From contig JAWDGP010000089.1 of NCBI GenBank assembly GCA_033675545.1, positions 142,501 to 206,500 on the forward strand: a stretch of 64,000 nucleotides of DNA. The letters run 5' to 3'. A model generated the notes under the pieces. It was given only the letters and a program-made list of their open reading frames with translations, was not told the DNA's origin and did not search any database. Both the position numbers and the translations under genes were made by a program. This document shows positions 1 through 21,360 of this stretch, one piece after another; the first letter of the stretch is position 1, and every line of letters starts with the position of its first letter. Source of the DNA: Elysia crispata. Taxonomy: Eukaryota; Mollusca; Gastropoda; Plakobranchidae.

Positions 1-361
1 ACGAATAAGACTTTACTGTCAGCTTTGCATAAAAAAACCGTTTTATTTGAAGAGAGCTGTATATTTTCTTAAGTATATTAAGTAAATGAGATTATGTGAC
101 TGAAGATTTATGAAATCACGACTTATTGTATTGTCCCCAAATCATGCTGTTTACGTCTATATATCATTGTGTGAATTTCAGAAAAGATGAATTCACAGAA
201 GAGAAGTGAACTTAGATAGATATTAACAGTCACAGTTTGAATTCAACAACCTTGACTTCTTTTTTTCTGCTAAAATGTTATGAAAAAAACTAGGGAATTT
301 TTTTTTAAATGGGATAGAAGTATTAATGAGTGACGTAAAGTGACAAATAGATATCTCAGAC

Positions 362-8996
<8,635 letters not shown>

Positions 8997-9327
8997 CTGC
9001 GCAGCTAGGGTTACGAAACGGTCTTGTAAGTATTGGGACCGACTTTATTATAAGAACGGTAAGAATCCAATATCAAGTCAAATTGCTGGAATGGAAATCG
9101 TCAATACCGTGTATTATCGTGTTCTGCTTGGGTCAGTCTGAAAAAAAATGATGTATACGCCGCCCTTTTGACGCACAGAATGTATTACTTCATGACAGCA
9201 GTCTTTATCACTGGCACTGTACCGTAATTGAAGAGGAACGGGTATACAATTATGGCAAAACCAATGATGGTGATTTTGTGATCTGATGACTGAGATTTGA
9301 TGAGGTCTCTGTGAGAGAAGTTTTGCT

Positions 9328-9465
9328 TTAGGCCATGATGGTATTTGTCACGATGCCAGCTTGCCTCCTCCGCCTGTCGAATGAATCATGATGCATAACC
9401 ACCAGTTTGCTTTCGACCAGCCAATATCCATCAAAACGAGTCCATCTCAGAGGAGAGACGCCTTG
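9328..9465 (-). CDS. Exon-like terminal ORF upstream of the unrecognised exons
   Basis: A strong acceptor (TTTCTCTTTTGCAG, minus strand) opens a frame of 45 codons ending in TAA. The peptide begins QGVSPLRWTRFDGYWLVESK, continues LVVMHHDSFDRRRR and ends NTIMA. It is unusually rich in Trp, Tyr and Arg for chance sequence. It could be the last exon of a separate transcript, an alternative end of the left-hand gene, or an internal exon using a weak phase-0 donor (ATC|gtgaca) that would join in frame to 8996. I do not recognise the family. Confidence 0.35.
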   Translation of the reverse strand, partial: QGVSPLRWTRFDGYWLVESKLVVMHHDSFDRRRRQAGIVTNTIMA

Positions 9466-9478
9466 CTGCAAAAGAGAA

Positions 9479-11376
9479 ATTTGGAGAAGTGTCTTTGTTT
9501 TTATAAATATAAATGTAAAAAGTAAAATGTAAAAAACTAAAACACTTAAAAGAATCCAAACATGACACGTCTTGCTGGAGCAACAAAATGAAGTTTTGTT
9601 TTTAATTTAAGTCCTAAGAATGATTTTGTTTCCAAGGTCCAAAATGAATATAAAAATAAAGCTTGCCATTAACCTGTTTCTAAAAATTTCTTAAGTTATC
9701 GCACTTTATGACTGCATCCATCATTTAAATTAGAAAATAATTATTGTAAATGGAAGAAATCTAAGTTTAGTTCGGAGCCACTTTTTCTATAAAACTTATA
9801 AATGAACTATAGAGCTGCTAACGCTATACATTCCAAGGTTAAGTGAAAAGTTATACATGAATATCTAGTTTCATAAGAACTGATGAAACTGATTGGGAAG
9901 TGAAGAGTCGTAACTGCTATACACATGACGATTATGAAGTAATGTATTTATTATGAGGTAGATCTTCATAACAAAAATATTATATTTATACCCGTTGGTT
10001 CTTTTTCTTTTCCTTTTTTTTTAGCCTAAGGTTTTATATTTTCTAGCGGGTAAACTAGCGGTCTTGGTAAGAGCCCATTACCCTATTATGACTACTCTAG
10101 CTACAATCATGCGAATCTTTATATGGCTATCGGTGCCAAGCAAACCATTAAATCCTGTGAGTCACGTCAGCAAGCCTCTGACCAAGGCACTGCGCCTGAC
10201 AACCAGCTCGTAAATTTTTACCGCTTTTGTTATTGACCACCCAAGCAGGCAATGGTTCTCCGCAGAGTGTGTGGCACTGCATGATAATTGCGCGAGCTTG
10301 TCACCTTTCATTAGCAAAAATAAACATACAAGCAGTGTTATACATCGAGGAGGGTAACATTTTTATTGATATTACTTACATGTAGATTGAGATTATAATT
10401 ATTTGGTTTTTTTTTTCATTCCAATAAAAACAGCGAGATGATGTTACAAACATGAAGACAGGAAAGGCAAAAACGTAAAAAAAAAAAATTAAAAAAAATA
10501 ATAATGACCATCCTCATTAGCAATTATAACAATAACACAGCAGCAACAACAACAGCAACAGAGGCACCTTAGAAACTGAACGGAAACGAACTAGAAAAAA
10601 AGAATGGCAAGTCCAAAATGTATAATTTTTTTGTAATGGACTCTTCGCTTATTGATGCTGTGGGACCGGTGGCGCTTTCAACACCTTTTCTTAATCAAAT
10701 GAAAAACAGGTTTTCCAGGATTTTGCATTAACCTAAGGTGACGCGAGGTTTCCGTACAGCACAGTCGGATAGCACGCAAAATTATTGATCCACAATCAAT
10801 ACTCTAATAGTATAAATAGTAAATGTAAATAATTAAGGTGCAGAGCATTGAAAAAAGGATTAAATCAGTCCGGGTAATCTGACAGGTCTGAGTCTATATT
10901 ACTGGTGTGAAAGTCAAAATACGTTAATCACGTTCTGGCATAATTGCTAAGTTGACCTTTTTCTTCATGTGTTCTGCATAAGCCTGTTCCTTCACATAGT
11001 GGGAAAGATCTTTATCACTGAAACTTGTCCTGGGTTCCACTTTTATTTTATTTTTTTTTTTTCCATTCTGAGAACTGTAGGAGAAACACGGGTGTCGCTC
11101 GTGTGCCTACTAAGACGGTATTGCGGTGGAGATGAATGTAAAAAGATACAAATATAACACAAAAGATCTTCCATGAATGCATTTCAACTGATTGAGCCTA
11201 GCGGTTATGATTTTTGCTATCTTTGGATGTGATATTTAGGCAGATAGATAATAATGCATAGTCAAGAATATATTGATTGTATTCATAAGAGCGAAGAATG
11301 TAGAAATATGAAGGTATTTCTTTTGGCTAACATGCAGAAAGAAATGAAGATAGCATATTGCTGATAATGATAATGA
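9479..11376. other. Intergenic or intronic DNA, little recognised
   Basis: Mostly AT-rich. A GC-richer segment at about 10150-10320 has short open frames on the minus strand with an AG and GT around them, but none is convincing. I see no RNA gene. Confidence 0.35.
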
Positions 11377-11654
<278 letters not shown>

Positions 11655-11708
11655 TTGAAGTACAAGAGAAGTAGAAGTAATAGCTGTGTAATAGTACAGC
11701 TACTACTG

Positions 11709-11709
11709 C

Positions 11710-11734
<25 letters not shown>
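11709..11734. repeat. Homopolymer C26
   Basis: Twenty-six consecutive cytosines followed by GAAAAAAA, 55 bases after the AGT array. Homopolymer length is error-prone in sequencing. Confidence 0.9.
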
Positions 11735-11743
<9 letters not shown>

Positions 11744-12370
11744 TAAAGAACTCTGAACTAACGCACAGATCGCTAAAAGTGTTCAAGACTCAATAAAAAA
11801 AATGTATGACATTTTTGGGGAAAAAATAATTTGCTTAATCAAAGTCAAACGTAAGCATTATAACTTTTTTTAAACACATTGTAATATCAACACGGCATCG
11901 ACACACAAACCACTTTTCATTTATTGGAGAGACCCAAAAGAAGAAAAAAAAAAAAAAGAACATTTCTTGAGAGCAGTCATATTTGATACTTTTTATACAT
12001 GAAAATGAGTTGAAGCCGGTAGGTCTAGAACTGTGTGTTTAATAATGATCTGAATAACAACAGATGCAGTGAAAAATAAACCCAACTCAGACAGACAGAA
12101 GACCAAAAGATAACAAGCAAAGATGAAATAAAATAACAGGGAGAGAACCAATTTCTCATAAGACACCCATCATCTTCGCAGCCTTTCAGACATGCCAGTC
12201 TTGAATAATCGTGCTGGTTCTATGTTTAACCAGTCCTTTAATAAGCTGACTCTTAAAAATATTTGAAACATTTTCCGCTCGTAATACGGAGCAAACTTTA
12301 GCTTTGCTTGCAGCAGATTATGAAACAAGGCCAGTCTTAAAAGGCAATAAGATGGTGCGAACTTAACTCT

Positions 12371-12392
12371 TTTTTTTTGTTGTTGTTGTTGC

Positions 12393-12424
<32 letters not shown>

Positions 12425-12434
12425 GTTTGTTTGT
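12371..12434. repeat. TTG/CAA microsatellite
   Basis: (TTG)n of about 18 units with one GCTG interruption, continuing into (TTTG)3. It reads as poly-Gln on the minus strand, but the surrounding frame shows no coding character. Confidence 0.9.
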
Positions 12435-13252
12435 ATGTTTTGGGGGTAAACATTGTTCTGTTTGAAACGACCCAAGTGTTTAAAATTGATGTGGATCATC
12501 ATGCAATGGAAAATAAATATAAAAATCAGTGATTAATGGGTTTCAGTTACTTAAACTGTCATTTTTTTCAAAGTGTCTTGTGTAAAAAACAAACCACCCA
12601 AAAATTATTTACGTCACATAAAGTTAGTTTTAGTTTCAACCTAATATTACAAAGAAAGATTGTGCAGTTCCAGCAATTTGTTTTGCTCTTCGGGTCATCG
12701 AGAGGAAACATTTTTTCCTCTTCGATCAACGCTGCACCTCAGAAGAAAAGTTAGATTATTTGTTTTCGTTGGCATCTGTGAGAGACAAAAACCAGTAGAT
12801 TACCTCGTAACGACTGGTTTATTTCAGAGGTTACTGTCTCTCTGTTTCCTCGATGCTCCATAAATCACAGTTGTGTGAACAGACTTTGAACAAATAGGTT
12901 TGGAATCAGATATTTTGCACCAAAGAATTATTGCACCTTGTATGGTTTGAAAATACTTTACAGTCTTTGCGCTCTATTTCTCCCACAAAATATCCCTCTT
13001 TTCAAAGGATAATGATAGTTTCATTTTTTTTCAAAAGACAGCAGTGAAAAAAATGATGCATTATTGGTAACTCGTATTACATGATCCCTGCTTTTAAAAA
13101 ACTAGTGGTTAGTGATGGAAGTGAAAGATGAGATAGGGATCAATGACAGCTATAGGTTTATGTATATATTTGAAGGAACGACACTTTACAAAATGTTGTC
13201 GAAAAGTAACGATTATAAAGGAGATTTAAGTGTGTGCATGTCTGTGTGTCTT

Positions 13253-13350
13253 AGAGAGAGAGAGTGAGAGTGAAAATGAAAGAGAGAGAGGGCCAGGGAG
13301 AGAGAGAGATAGAGAAAGAGAGAGAGAATGGGCAGTGAAAGATGAGATTT

Positions 13351-13409
<59 letters not shown>

Positions 13410-13410
13410 G
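13253..13410. repeat. GA microsatellite ending in a G run
   Basis: Interrupted (GA)n from 13253, pure from about 13352 to 13398, ending in a run of about 12 G. It is purine-only on the plus strand. Confidence 0.93.
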
Positions 13411-13562
13411 CAATAGACTGAAGTTTTTAGAATCGGAGAATGAAGATGCAGACAAAAAATAATATTGTAGTGGAGCATACACAATTGGACATAATAGTAT
13501 TCTGTCTACGTTAATAAAGAATGATAAACGGAAACAGGACATCAATATAAACATGTTAAGCA

Positions 13563-13672
<110 letters not shown>

Positions 13673-13889
13673 ATAAGGAGAGGTTGATAGATGGAGACAG
13701 GAGTAGGGACCGAGCGAAAAGGAGGACGGACGTTCTTTGTTCTGATTAAATCTTTTGAAAGGAGGAAAAAATAAAGAAGGAGATTTCAATAAAGAGGGAG
13801 ATAGGAAGAAAGACATAGAGAAGATGGAGGAATAAGGGGTCAGAAGAATAAAAAAGAAAGAATGAGAAAGAAAAAAAAAATGAGAGAGA

Positions 13890-14049
13890 AAAGGCCCAAA
13901 TGGCCAGACTTATCAGGTGTTTTGAATGTTTGGTCAGTAATAAAACAAGATCATTAACGCCATGGCACAAAGGCAATAAATCGGTATCTATCGATTTTAC
14001 GCTGTTTATGGAGCGTGTATAAACAGAAAGTGAAAGAGAGAGCAATGAC

Positions 14050-14123
<74 letters not shown>

Positions 14124-14353
14124 TAGACAGTCAGACAGACAAAGAGACAGACTGACAGACAGATGGAGGAGTGGGCAAGAGAAAGAGAGTAGTAGTCCTG
14201 GGCCAAAAGATATGAGGCCTTTCAAATATCCTTCAATAGCAAAAGAATATTTTTACGACTATAAAACAAAGATAATAAATCAGTATAGATATCGATTTTG
14301 TATTGCTTCGAAGCGAATGGAAAAAAAAGTCTGAGACAGACAGACAGACAGAC

Positions 14354-14414
<61 letters not shown>

Positions 14415-14580
14415 AAGCAGTAATCAATGGCAAAGAGATGTTAGATCTTTCGAATATGCCAATGTTAATAAATCATTATATATCAATATTGTGTGCGATT
14501 GAAGCGTGTAGACTGAAATACAAACAAAGGCAGAGACAGACAGGCAGGCAGGCAAACAATCAGATAGATAGCAGCTAGCA
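13890..14580. repeat. Three degenerate copies of a larger unit with embedded GA/CAGA arrays
   Basis: Three blocks share an order: a CCTTTCAAAT-like segment, an AATAAATC segment (13975, 14274, 14467), an ATCGATTTT/GAAGCGTGTA-like segment, then CAGA and GA repeats (14052-14110 plus CAGACAGA to 14163; 14337-14413; 14535-14555). Unit spacing is 299 and 193 bases, the difference lying mainly in microsatellite length. The copies are clearly related but diverged. Confidence 0.65.
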
Positions 14581-15257
14581 ACCCATACAAAGAGACAGAA
14601 AGTAGAGAAGAAGAGGAGAAAAAGAGGGTGGAGGAGGACATAAAGAGAAAAAGAGAAAGAGGCAGATAGAGTGATGAGCCGGTTTTTTAATAGGCAAATT
14701 ATACTTTGTTAAAATGAAAGATCGAAAGGCAGGAAACATAAAGAGAGCAGAACAGTTATAGAACATAGATAGATGGACGGGAAGATAGGTACACAGATAA
14801 ATAGGCAGATTGATGGATAGGTAGATAGGTAGATATGTAGATAGATTAATAGTTTGTTAGAGAGATGTGTACATACATGCATGCAATGCATAGGGGGTGG
14901 GGAAGTAATCGCAATTACATGTGCAACGTCTTCAGCATTATAATTTTCCAAAGACAGTCTACTTTCAACCATACTTTCTTTCAATTGTGAATTAGCAGTC
15001 AATAGTTACCTTGTTGGAGGCTCTGCTTCTGAATTCCTTGAGAGACACGCATTAGCACGCGTATACATTAAGCACACTTCTCTTTACATAACAACTAAAT
15101 ATGCAGCGGCAGGACACGATAATTTTATACTTGGTGTCTAATCCTTCTGCAACTGATATCGACATTGTCCAAGAATGATAAAGGCTAGCCCCATGCAACG
15201 TTTATCAACAAGCCCAGATTCAGACGCTAATATACATGCAGATGAAGCAGTGCCTCA

Positions 15258-15800
15258 GTGGAGGTCGTTCAAGAGGGAAGGAATCCAGTCCAGTCGTTAC
15301 TTCTCTGGTACAATGACTCTGAGGAAGTTAAGCCTTTTGCCTTAGGTAGAAGTTGCCGCTTGGCCCTTTGTGTACTTGGTGGGTTATTCTATGGAACATT
15401 GTGTTACACTAGAAATATTGATCTTTTATCTGGGACACCAACCATATCATTTCCCTCAAATTTATACGCAGAAGCTGTGCTATGTCAACATAATGGCAGT
15501 AATACCGTACTCATAGTCTGATGTGTCAATTTCCTTTCTTGATTATTTTACTCCCTTTCCCTCTTCTTCTTCCTCTCCTGCACATTCTTCTTGTGCATCT
15601 CTATCCCTTTTCTATTTTCTTTCCTATTTATATCCCTCCTCCTTTTCCTTTTTCTTCTTTTCTTCCTCTTGAAACGGTAGTCTCGCAATGCACAAGCGAA
15701 AAGAATGCAGCGCGAAAACAAGGCCGGGGGAGAGACAGAGAGACACAGAGAGAGAAAGAGAGAGAGAGTTATGACGGGAATTGAGTCAGTGAGAAGAATA
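15258..15800. other. Unassigned region with C/T-rich then purine-rich halves
   Basis: An 87-codon open frame at 15258-15521 on the plus strand has no motif I recognise and codon use like the background. It is followed by a pyrimidine-rich stretch (15540-15670) and a GA-rich stretch (15726-15770). No gene is called. Confidence 0.3.
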
Positions 15801-16094
15801 GAGACGAGACTAAAAGAGAAAGTCTCACAGACAGAGGCAACAACAGTAGAGATTAGATCTTATGATTTTAATGCAGAGATCAGCAGGCGTTTGAGAAGAC
15901 TGAATGTCATTTTTTTACTAATTTAAAAAATACTACCAAGCATCATTCACCACCACACCATTCATAAGGAAAATAATAGAAGATCTAATGTGAGGGCAAG
16001 ATCGAGCAAAATAGAAATGTAAGCTGAAACTATAAAATAACCTGTATTGCAAGGATCTAGGACGTCTAATTATCCATGAAGAGCATTCCCTTTA

Positions 16095-16112
16095 TTTTTC
16101 TTTTCTTTCTCT

Positions 16113-16175
<63 letters not shown>

Positions 16176-16309
16176 TAACATGATTTTAAGATCATGTTGG
16201 CCTAATACACCTACATGTATTTTTTTTCTTTCTCTCCATATATGTGTATAATATGATTGTAAGATCACGTTGGCCTTATACACATACACGTATTTTTTTT
16301 TCTTTCTCT

Positions 16310-16348
<39 letters not shown>

Positions 16349-16393
16349 TAACATGATTGTAAGATCACGTTGGCCTAATACACCTACATGTAT
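16095..16393. repeat. Three-copy tandem repeat with internal AT microsatellites
   Basis: Three copies (about 16095-16220, 16221-16293, 16294-16393) share TTTCTTTCTCTCCATATAT, a variable (AT)n, then ATGATTGTAAGATCACGTTG and a tail ending ACATGTAT. Copies 1 and 3 have long AT arrays; copy 2 has almost none. The AT arrays expanded after or during duplication. Confidence 0.85.
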
Positions 16394-16460
16394 TTTTTTT
16401 TTTTTTCAACCGCGCCATTCTTTTCAAGATTTGGTATTATGTCCTGCCTGAATGGTTCAT

Positions 16461-16474
16461 GGGGGGGGGGGGGG
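16461..16474. repeat. Homopolymer G14
   Basis: Fourteen consecutive guanines. Length is uncertain for the usual sequencing reasons. Confidence 0.85.
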
Positions 16475-17820
16475 CACAAATAGCCGTTTGTCTTGATCCC
16501 ATTCTAGACCAGCACTACCAGCCCTTTGGCTGAAGTTGACCTCCTAGTTGATCCGTGCTTCTCGTGTAGATTCTAAACATTAGGGTTAGTCATTGAATTG
16601 TCTTTCAAGAAAAGTCGAAATGGGCAAGTTGTCTAGTTTTGTTGAAATATGGCTTATTTTCTTGGGACTCTATTCGAAATAACATGCAATAAGGGAAGGA
16701 GTTGGTAGTTTCGACTCCACAATGAGGTGAAAATGAAAGTCCTTTAAGGAAAAGAATGTTACCATTGCAATTTATTATCTGGCCTGCCTAATAGAAACAA
16801 ACCGACTACATCCATAAATACGAACGCGAAGGTTACAAGACATTTTAGAATTATCTTAATGAGGCAAACATAGTTTAACAGATTGTGTTCTTTGTTTTGT
16901 TTAGATTTTGTTTTTTGTTGTTGTTTTATTAAATGTTTTATTCGGCTCTTGAGCTTTTTTTTTCTTTCTTACAGCGTCGTTTTAGTAAGATTTTTTAGAC
17001 GGGAATTAACAAATATTGTCTTTCAATGAGGAAAGATCAACAAAAGCAGATACAAGAACAAATATCTGATAATTTCTATAGGGTGGGGAGAGAAATTTTG
17101 TGAGGTGTGTAAAATCAGTTGACACTTTCAGATCTCCAGACAAAGAAAACCGGAGATCTACAAAAATTGATGGCGTTACCAATACGGTTTGTAAACTGGT
17201 AGTCAGCCTGATCTCCTTTACAATTCTTGGAGACCCACTGGGCTAGTGCACCGCATATTTCCGATCACTGAATGCGCCGATATCGATCTATTGATCTATT
17301 GAGCTGTTGTGTCGCACTCGTGTGGGATTTTCTACGCTACGGTACAGATCGATTTTCTTGTTTCTACAAAGCCTTTTGCCTTTAACTAACTCTTGACTTT
17401 CATATCAATTTAAAGCTTCTATGAATCGAAAGCAAGGGCACAACTTAGACGGTTCTGTAAGCTTCAAACAGCATAGTATAGTTAATAGTAAATATTATAA
17501 ACCTAAATTGTTCTTTGGAGAGCCTGGAAAAATTGCGCGATTTAGATAACTAATTTTAATGGTCATTTCAAAAGGCAATGCTCAATCACTCTTATTATTA
17601 GAAAGATATCCATGGTGATGCAAATATCGACTGAAACAATAAGTATATATCAAACATATAAATGGCAGCGAGTTGAAATTGTAATATTTGCTTTTTTTTT
17701 TTATAGGCAACGATAATTCCAACTGTTATTGCTATTGTGGTTGCTAGCAGTCGCAATCTTGTAATGCTTTTAATGTCGTTTAAGATGATGATCATCATCA
17801 TCAAAAGAATGCTGCAGCTA

Positions 17821-17847
17821 ATAATAATGATGATGATGATGATGATG

Positions 17848-17888
<41 letters not shown>

Positions 17889-17893
17889 CATGA

Positions 17894-17927
<34 letters not shown>

Positions 17928-17931
17928 GGTG

Positions 17932-18028
<97 letters not shown>

Positions 18029-18064
18029 CGGCAGCAGCAGCAGTAGCAACAGCAGCAGCTGTAC

Positions 18065-18142
<78 letters not shown>

Positions 18143-18205
18143 AAGTAGTAGTAGTAGTAGTAGTGGTGGTAGAAGAAGAAGAAGAAGAAGAAGAAGAAGA
18201 AGAAG

Positions 18206-18235
<30 letters not shown>
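17821..18235. repeat. Compound trinucleotide microsatellite with at least seven motif blocks
   Basis: In order on the plus strand: ATG, ATA, ATG, GTG, GTA (about 17934-18028), GCA/GCG, GTA (18062-18165), then GAA (18172-18235). All blocks keep the same triplet register, so the plus strand reads as Met, Ile, Met, Val, Ala, Val, Glu runs. This is consistent with point mutations seeding new motifs inside one array. Confidence 0.96.
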
Positions 18236-18236
<1 letters not shown>

Positions 18237-18304
18237 TTTAAATACACTTTTGTAGGTTACCGTCATGAGTGATATGACTGGTGATTTTCCTTCAAGAAAC
18301 TTAC

Positions 18305-18326
18305 CACGTTGATTTAATAGAGGCAT
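18305..18326 (-). CDS. Possible first coding exon (MPLLNQR then splice donor)
   Basis: Minus strand: ATG CCT CTA TTA AAT CAA CGT G, then GTAAGT, a near-consensus donor, ending in phase 1. It sits just downstream of the promoter-like cluster at 18494-18565 in the minus direction. It could begin the left-hand gene, but I could not connect it in phase to the exons below 9.5 kb without further small exons. A 27-base candidate (15020-15046) between a TCTCTCAAG acceptor and an AAG|GTAACT donor is phase-compatible. Confidence 0.25.
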
Positions 18327-18493
18327 ATTGTATCCTTCTAAGAAATAAAGGCTCCATACAGCCGGTAAATATACTGATCATATCCTATTAAAGTGAAACG
18401 CAACTGAGGTCAAATTCAATCAAGGTTTTGTGTCAGCTCAACCTTTTACGTGGGAGCTGAGTTAAGGAAATTACATACGAAAACAGCCGGGAC

Positions 18494-18565
18494 TGACGTC
18501 ACGTAGTTACCGCCCAGTATCGACGGACGCTACGCCATTGCAAAGAATGCAAATTCTTGGGCGGG
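18494..18565. promoter_or_regulatory. Promoter-like cluster: CRE, octamer and GC box
   Basis: Within 72 bases lie a perfect palindromic CRE TGACGTCA (18494-18501), an octamer ATGCAAAT (18547-18554) and a GC box GGGCGGG (18559-18565). The block is GC- and CpG-richer than the AT-rich flanks. CREB/ATF, POU and Sp1-type factors bind such sites in animals. About 170 bases away on the minus strand is an ATG followed 22 bases later by a strong donor. The motifs are seen; promoter function is inferred. Confidence 0.4.
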
Positions 18566-18945
18566 AAGTGCCTTGCCTTTCAGTAAGATATGTTGAAGTG
18601 TGATATTAATTCTCTGTGACAATCTTATTCTAAAAAGTCGTTGCATTCCATGAGGTTTAGACTACTTTTTAAACAACAAGCATAGGTGATCGAGTGCTTT
18701 AAGTTTGCTGTATATGCACTCAAGTAATAATGTTAAACATGCAAAGAGTATGTCCGTCAGTTAAGTGCAAAATTAATTGTAAGAACACTTTTTTTCATTT
18801 GAGAATATTCATAATACCAGATGAGTACATTTTCAGATTCTTTCTCCCTCTTATTAGAATCCACCTATTGCGCCTTTTCTTCCTACTTCTCATTTTCTTC
18901 ATGCCCCCGACCCCTTTTACTCTCTTTGTTCTCTTCGTTTTATAG

Positions 18946-18948
<3 letters not shown>

Positions 18949-19003
<55 letters not shown>

Positions 19004-19060
19004 GTTGTTGTTGTTGTTGTGGTTGTTATCATCATAATCATCATCATCATTATTATTATA

Positions 19061-19105
<45 letters not shown>

Positions 19106-19113
19106 TTTATTAT
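18949..19113. repeat. ATT microsatellite with TTG and ATC blocks
   Basis: (ATT)n, then (GTT)n at 19003-19028, (ATC)n at 19029-19052, then (ATT)n again. The triplet register is mostly preserved. Confidence 0.95.
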
Positions 19114-21360
19114 CATCATTTTTTTTTTGTCTAATATTCACAACCCCTTTCATATGGTTCATTCAGACCTGACTGAGAGCACTCATATCATTTTAAAATT
19201 CACAGAGAATGTTGAATTTTCTGCATCTTTTAAAGGACGATATTGATTAAGGGAAAAACAGCACCAGAAAAAGAACACAACTATGACTTAGTTGAAGCCA
19301 AATAAATGTTTAGCAAAAAAAGTTTATTTTGGAGAGAAAGACATTTTAATAATGAAAATATAAAATGGCAAGCTACAAACTTAAACTTAAAATTGCCAAA
19401 ACAAAATTTTCCAAAAAGCCTTTCAGTAAAAAAAATAACTCAATATCTAAATCCTTGCAACTATAAAAAGAGTTTTATTTTTAAGAAAAATGTAAAGAAA
19501 ACATGCAAAAAATATCATTTCCCCAATAAAAACACATATTTTAAAGTAGAGATTACCACATTAAAGATTTTTTTTAATTCATTGCATATTTCAATTTCTA
19601 AATATAAAATACAGATGCAAAATGGCAAGACATTTTACTTAAAGAAAAAAAAAGATAATCTTTTTTTAGATTGCATTAACAAAAATACAACTATGCAACT
19701 AAAAAGTTGTTCTGAAGCAGGAACAGACAAAATGGGTTGCCCATGTTGTATGCAACTTTACATTTCATAATCTCAACAGTAATACAACAGATTTTATTGC
19801 ACACAAGTTTACAAAATACCTCATAAAATACTTAAGATTACAAAAGTATGACAATCTAATACCATAAAAAATGCAGATTTTAAGAACATATCAAGTTCAA
19901 GGATATGATGTAGTTCAAGTTATTAAGATCTGCAAAATATCATTTTATTTTTTTTTGGTTTGAATTTTTTTTTCTCTTAGGGGAGAGTAGTAAAAGTTTT
20001 TAAATACATGTTTGGATTTTTAACATAGATCTTGGAACAGAGAAAGAATCAAATATATTAAAGTATATTATTTTAAACAAATGTATACCTGGTACTTTCT
20101 TTGCCTATTTTTATCTTTAATTCATTTTATCGATTCGTAGGTCACATCTTCCTTCCCCCTGTTTTTCCTTCATCTTCCTTTTCTTTTCCTTCATTCATTC
20201 CATTTTGCTTTTCTTCTTCCTTTCACTTCATCTCATATTCCATCTCCTATTCCTTTTCTTCATCAGCTTCTTCTTCTTTTCATCTCTAATAATTACAAAC
20301 ACTTGCAAGTAGCATTTGATTTTGAAATTGATTTCCATTATTGTTCCCTACAGTTAACAATGGTGACAGTTTTTGTAAGGTTTCTGTTGTATTTCTACAC
20401 TTTTATTTTCCAATCAGTAAAAAGTCATGATAAATAAAATTCACCTCTAAAGATGTGAAAGTTCAACTGGTTCAGAATTACTTTATCGCATTATAGTTAA
20501 TTGACTTTTTCCCTTTTTCCACATCTCTGAGGCAATCACCCTACATTATATAAAGAAAAGAAATGCAAAGATTGGCGTTTCTAGCTTCTGAGAAATTGGT
20601 GAAAATTATATCAGTCTGTTTTCTTCCATTTCCATCTCGATATTCTTCCACTGTCAAAATAAATTGTTCCCTACAAATTTTGTACGAAAAATTAGAATTA
20701 TGATATTTTATGTTAGATAAAGTTAACCACATGAGATTTTTATTTCATCCATTTATAGCTTTTAAAGAGTTTTGTTGCTTTATTTTAAACTAAAAGTCAC
20801 ATTCCTATTTTTAAAGCTTCAAAAAACAAATAATTTAAAAGCCTTCCATTTTTTGAAACCCTTTTTAACATGGAATTGTGAGCCACACTTTAAATTTTCA
20901 TCATATTGTACATTTCTAAGAATTAATTTTCAATGCATTTTTCATTTGAAAAAGTTTAATCGTTAAACATTAACTGCACTTTTTCCCCTTTCTTTTAGGT
21001 GAAAGACTTTAAGTCATGGGGAAAGCTTTTATAAGCTTCTCAAGTTTCATTATTATTCTGTATAAGAGTGAGGGGGCGGGGGTTCACAAAAAAAGTTAAA
21101 GCAGACATATTTACCAGCCAAGTTAAAAGAAACAAAAACGTAAAGCAATTCAGTCCATTAATGCTCATGTTTTGAAGAAAAAGGTGAGGAGTAACACATA
21201 TTTAAATCTGACTGTCAAAAAGCATGTGCAAGGATTTTCAAAAATAAATTGTTATTCAGATGTATAAATCATATTATATTAAAGCTCACAAGAATGTAAA
21301 GCAATAAGAAGAAACAGTCAGTCAGTCACAAACACACACACGCACAGATACATATATACA

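Noticed and set aside
19306..19770. 154-codon Lys/Asn-rich frame
   Set aside because: It lies in A-rich DNA, has no motif, and composition alone explains it. It is antisense to the probable ABCC10 3'UTR.
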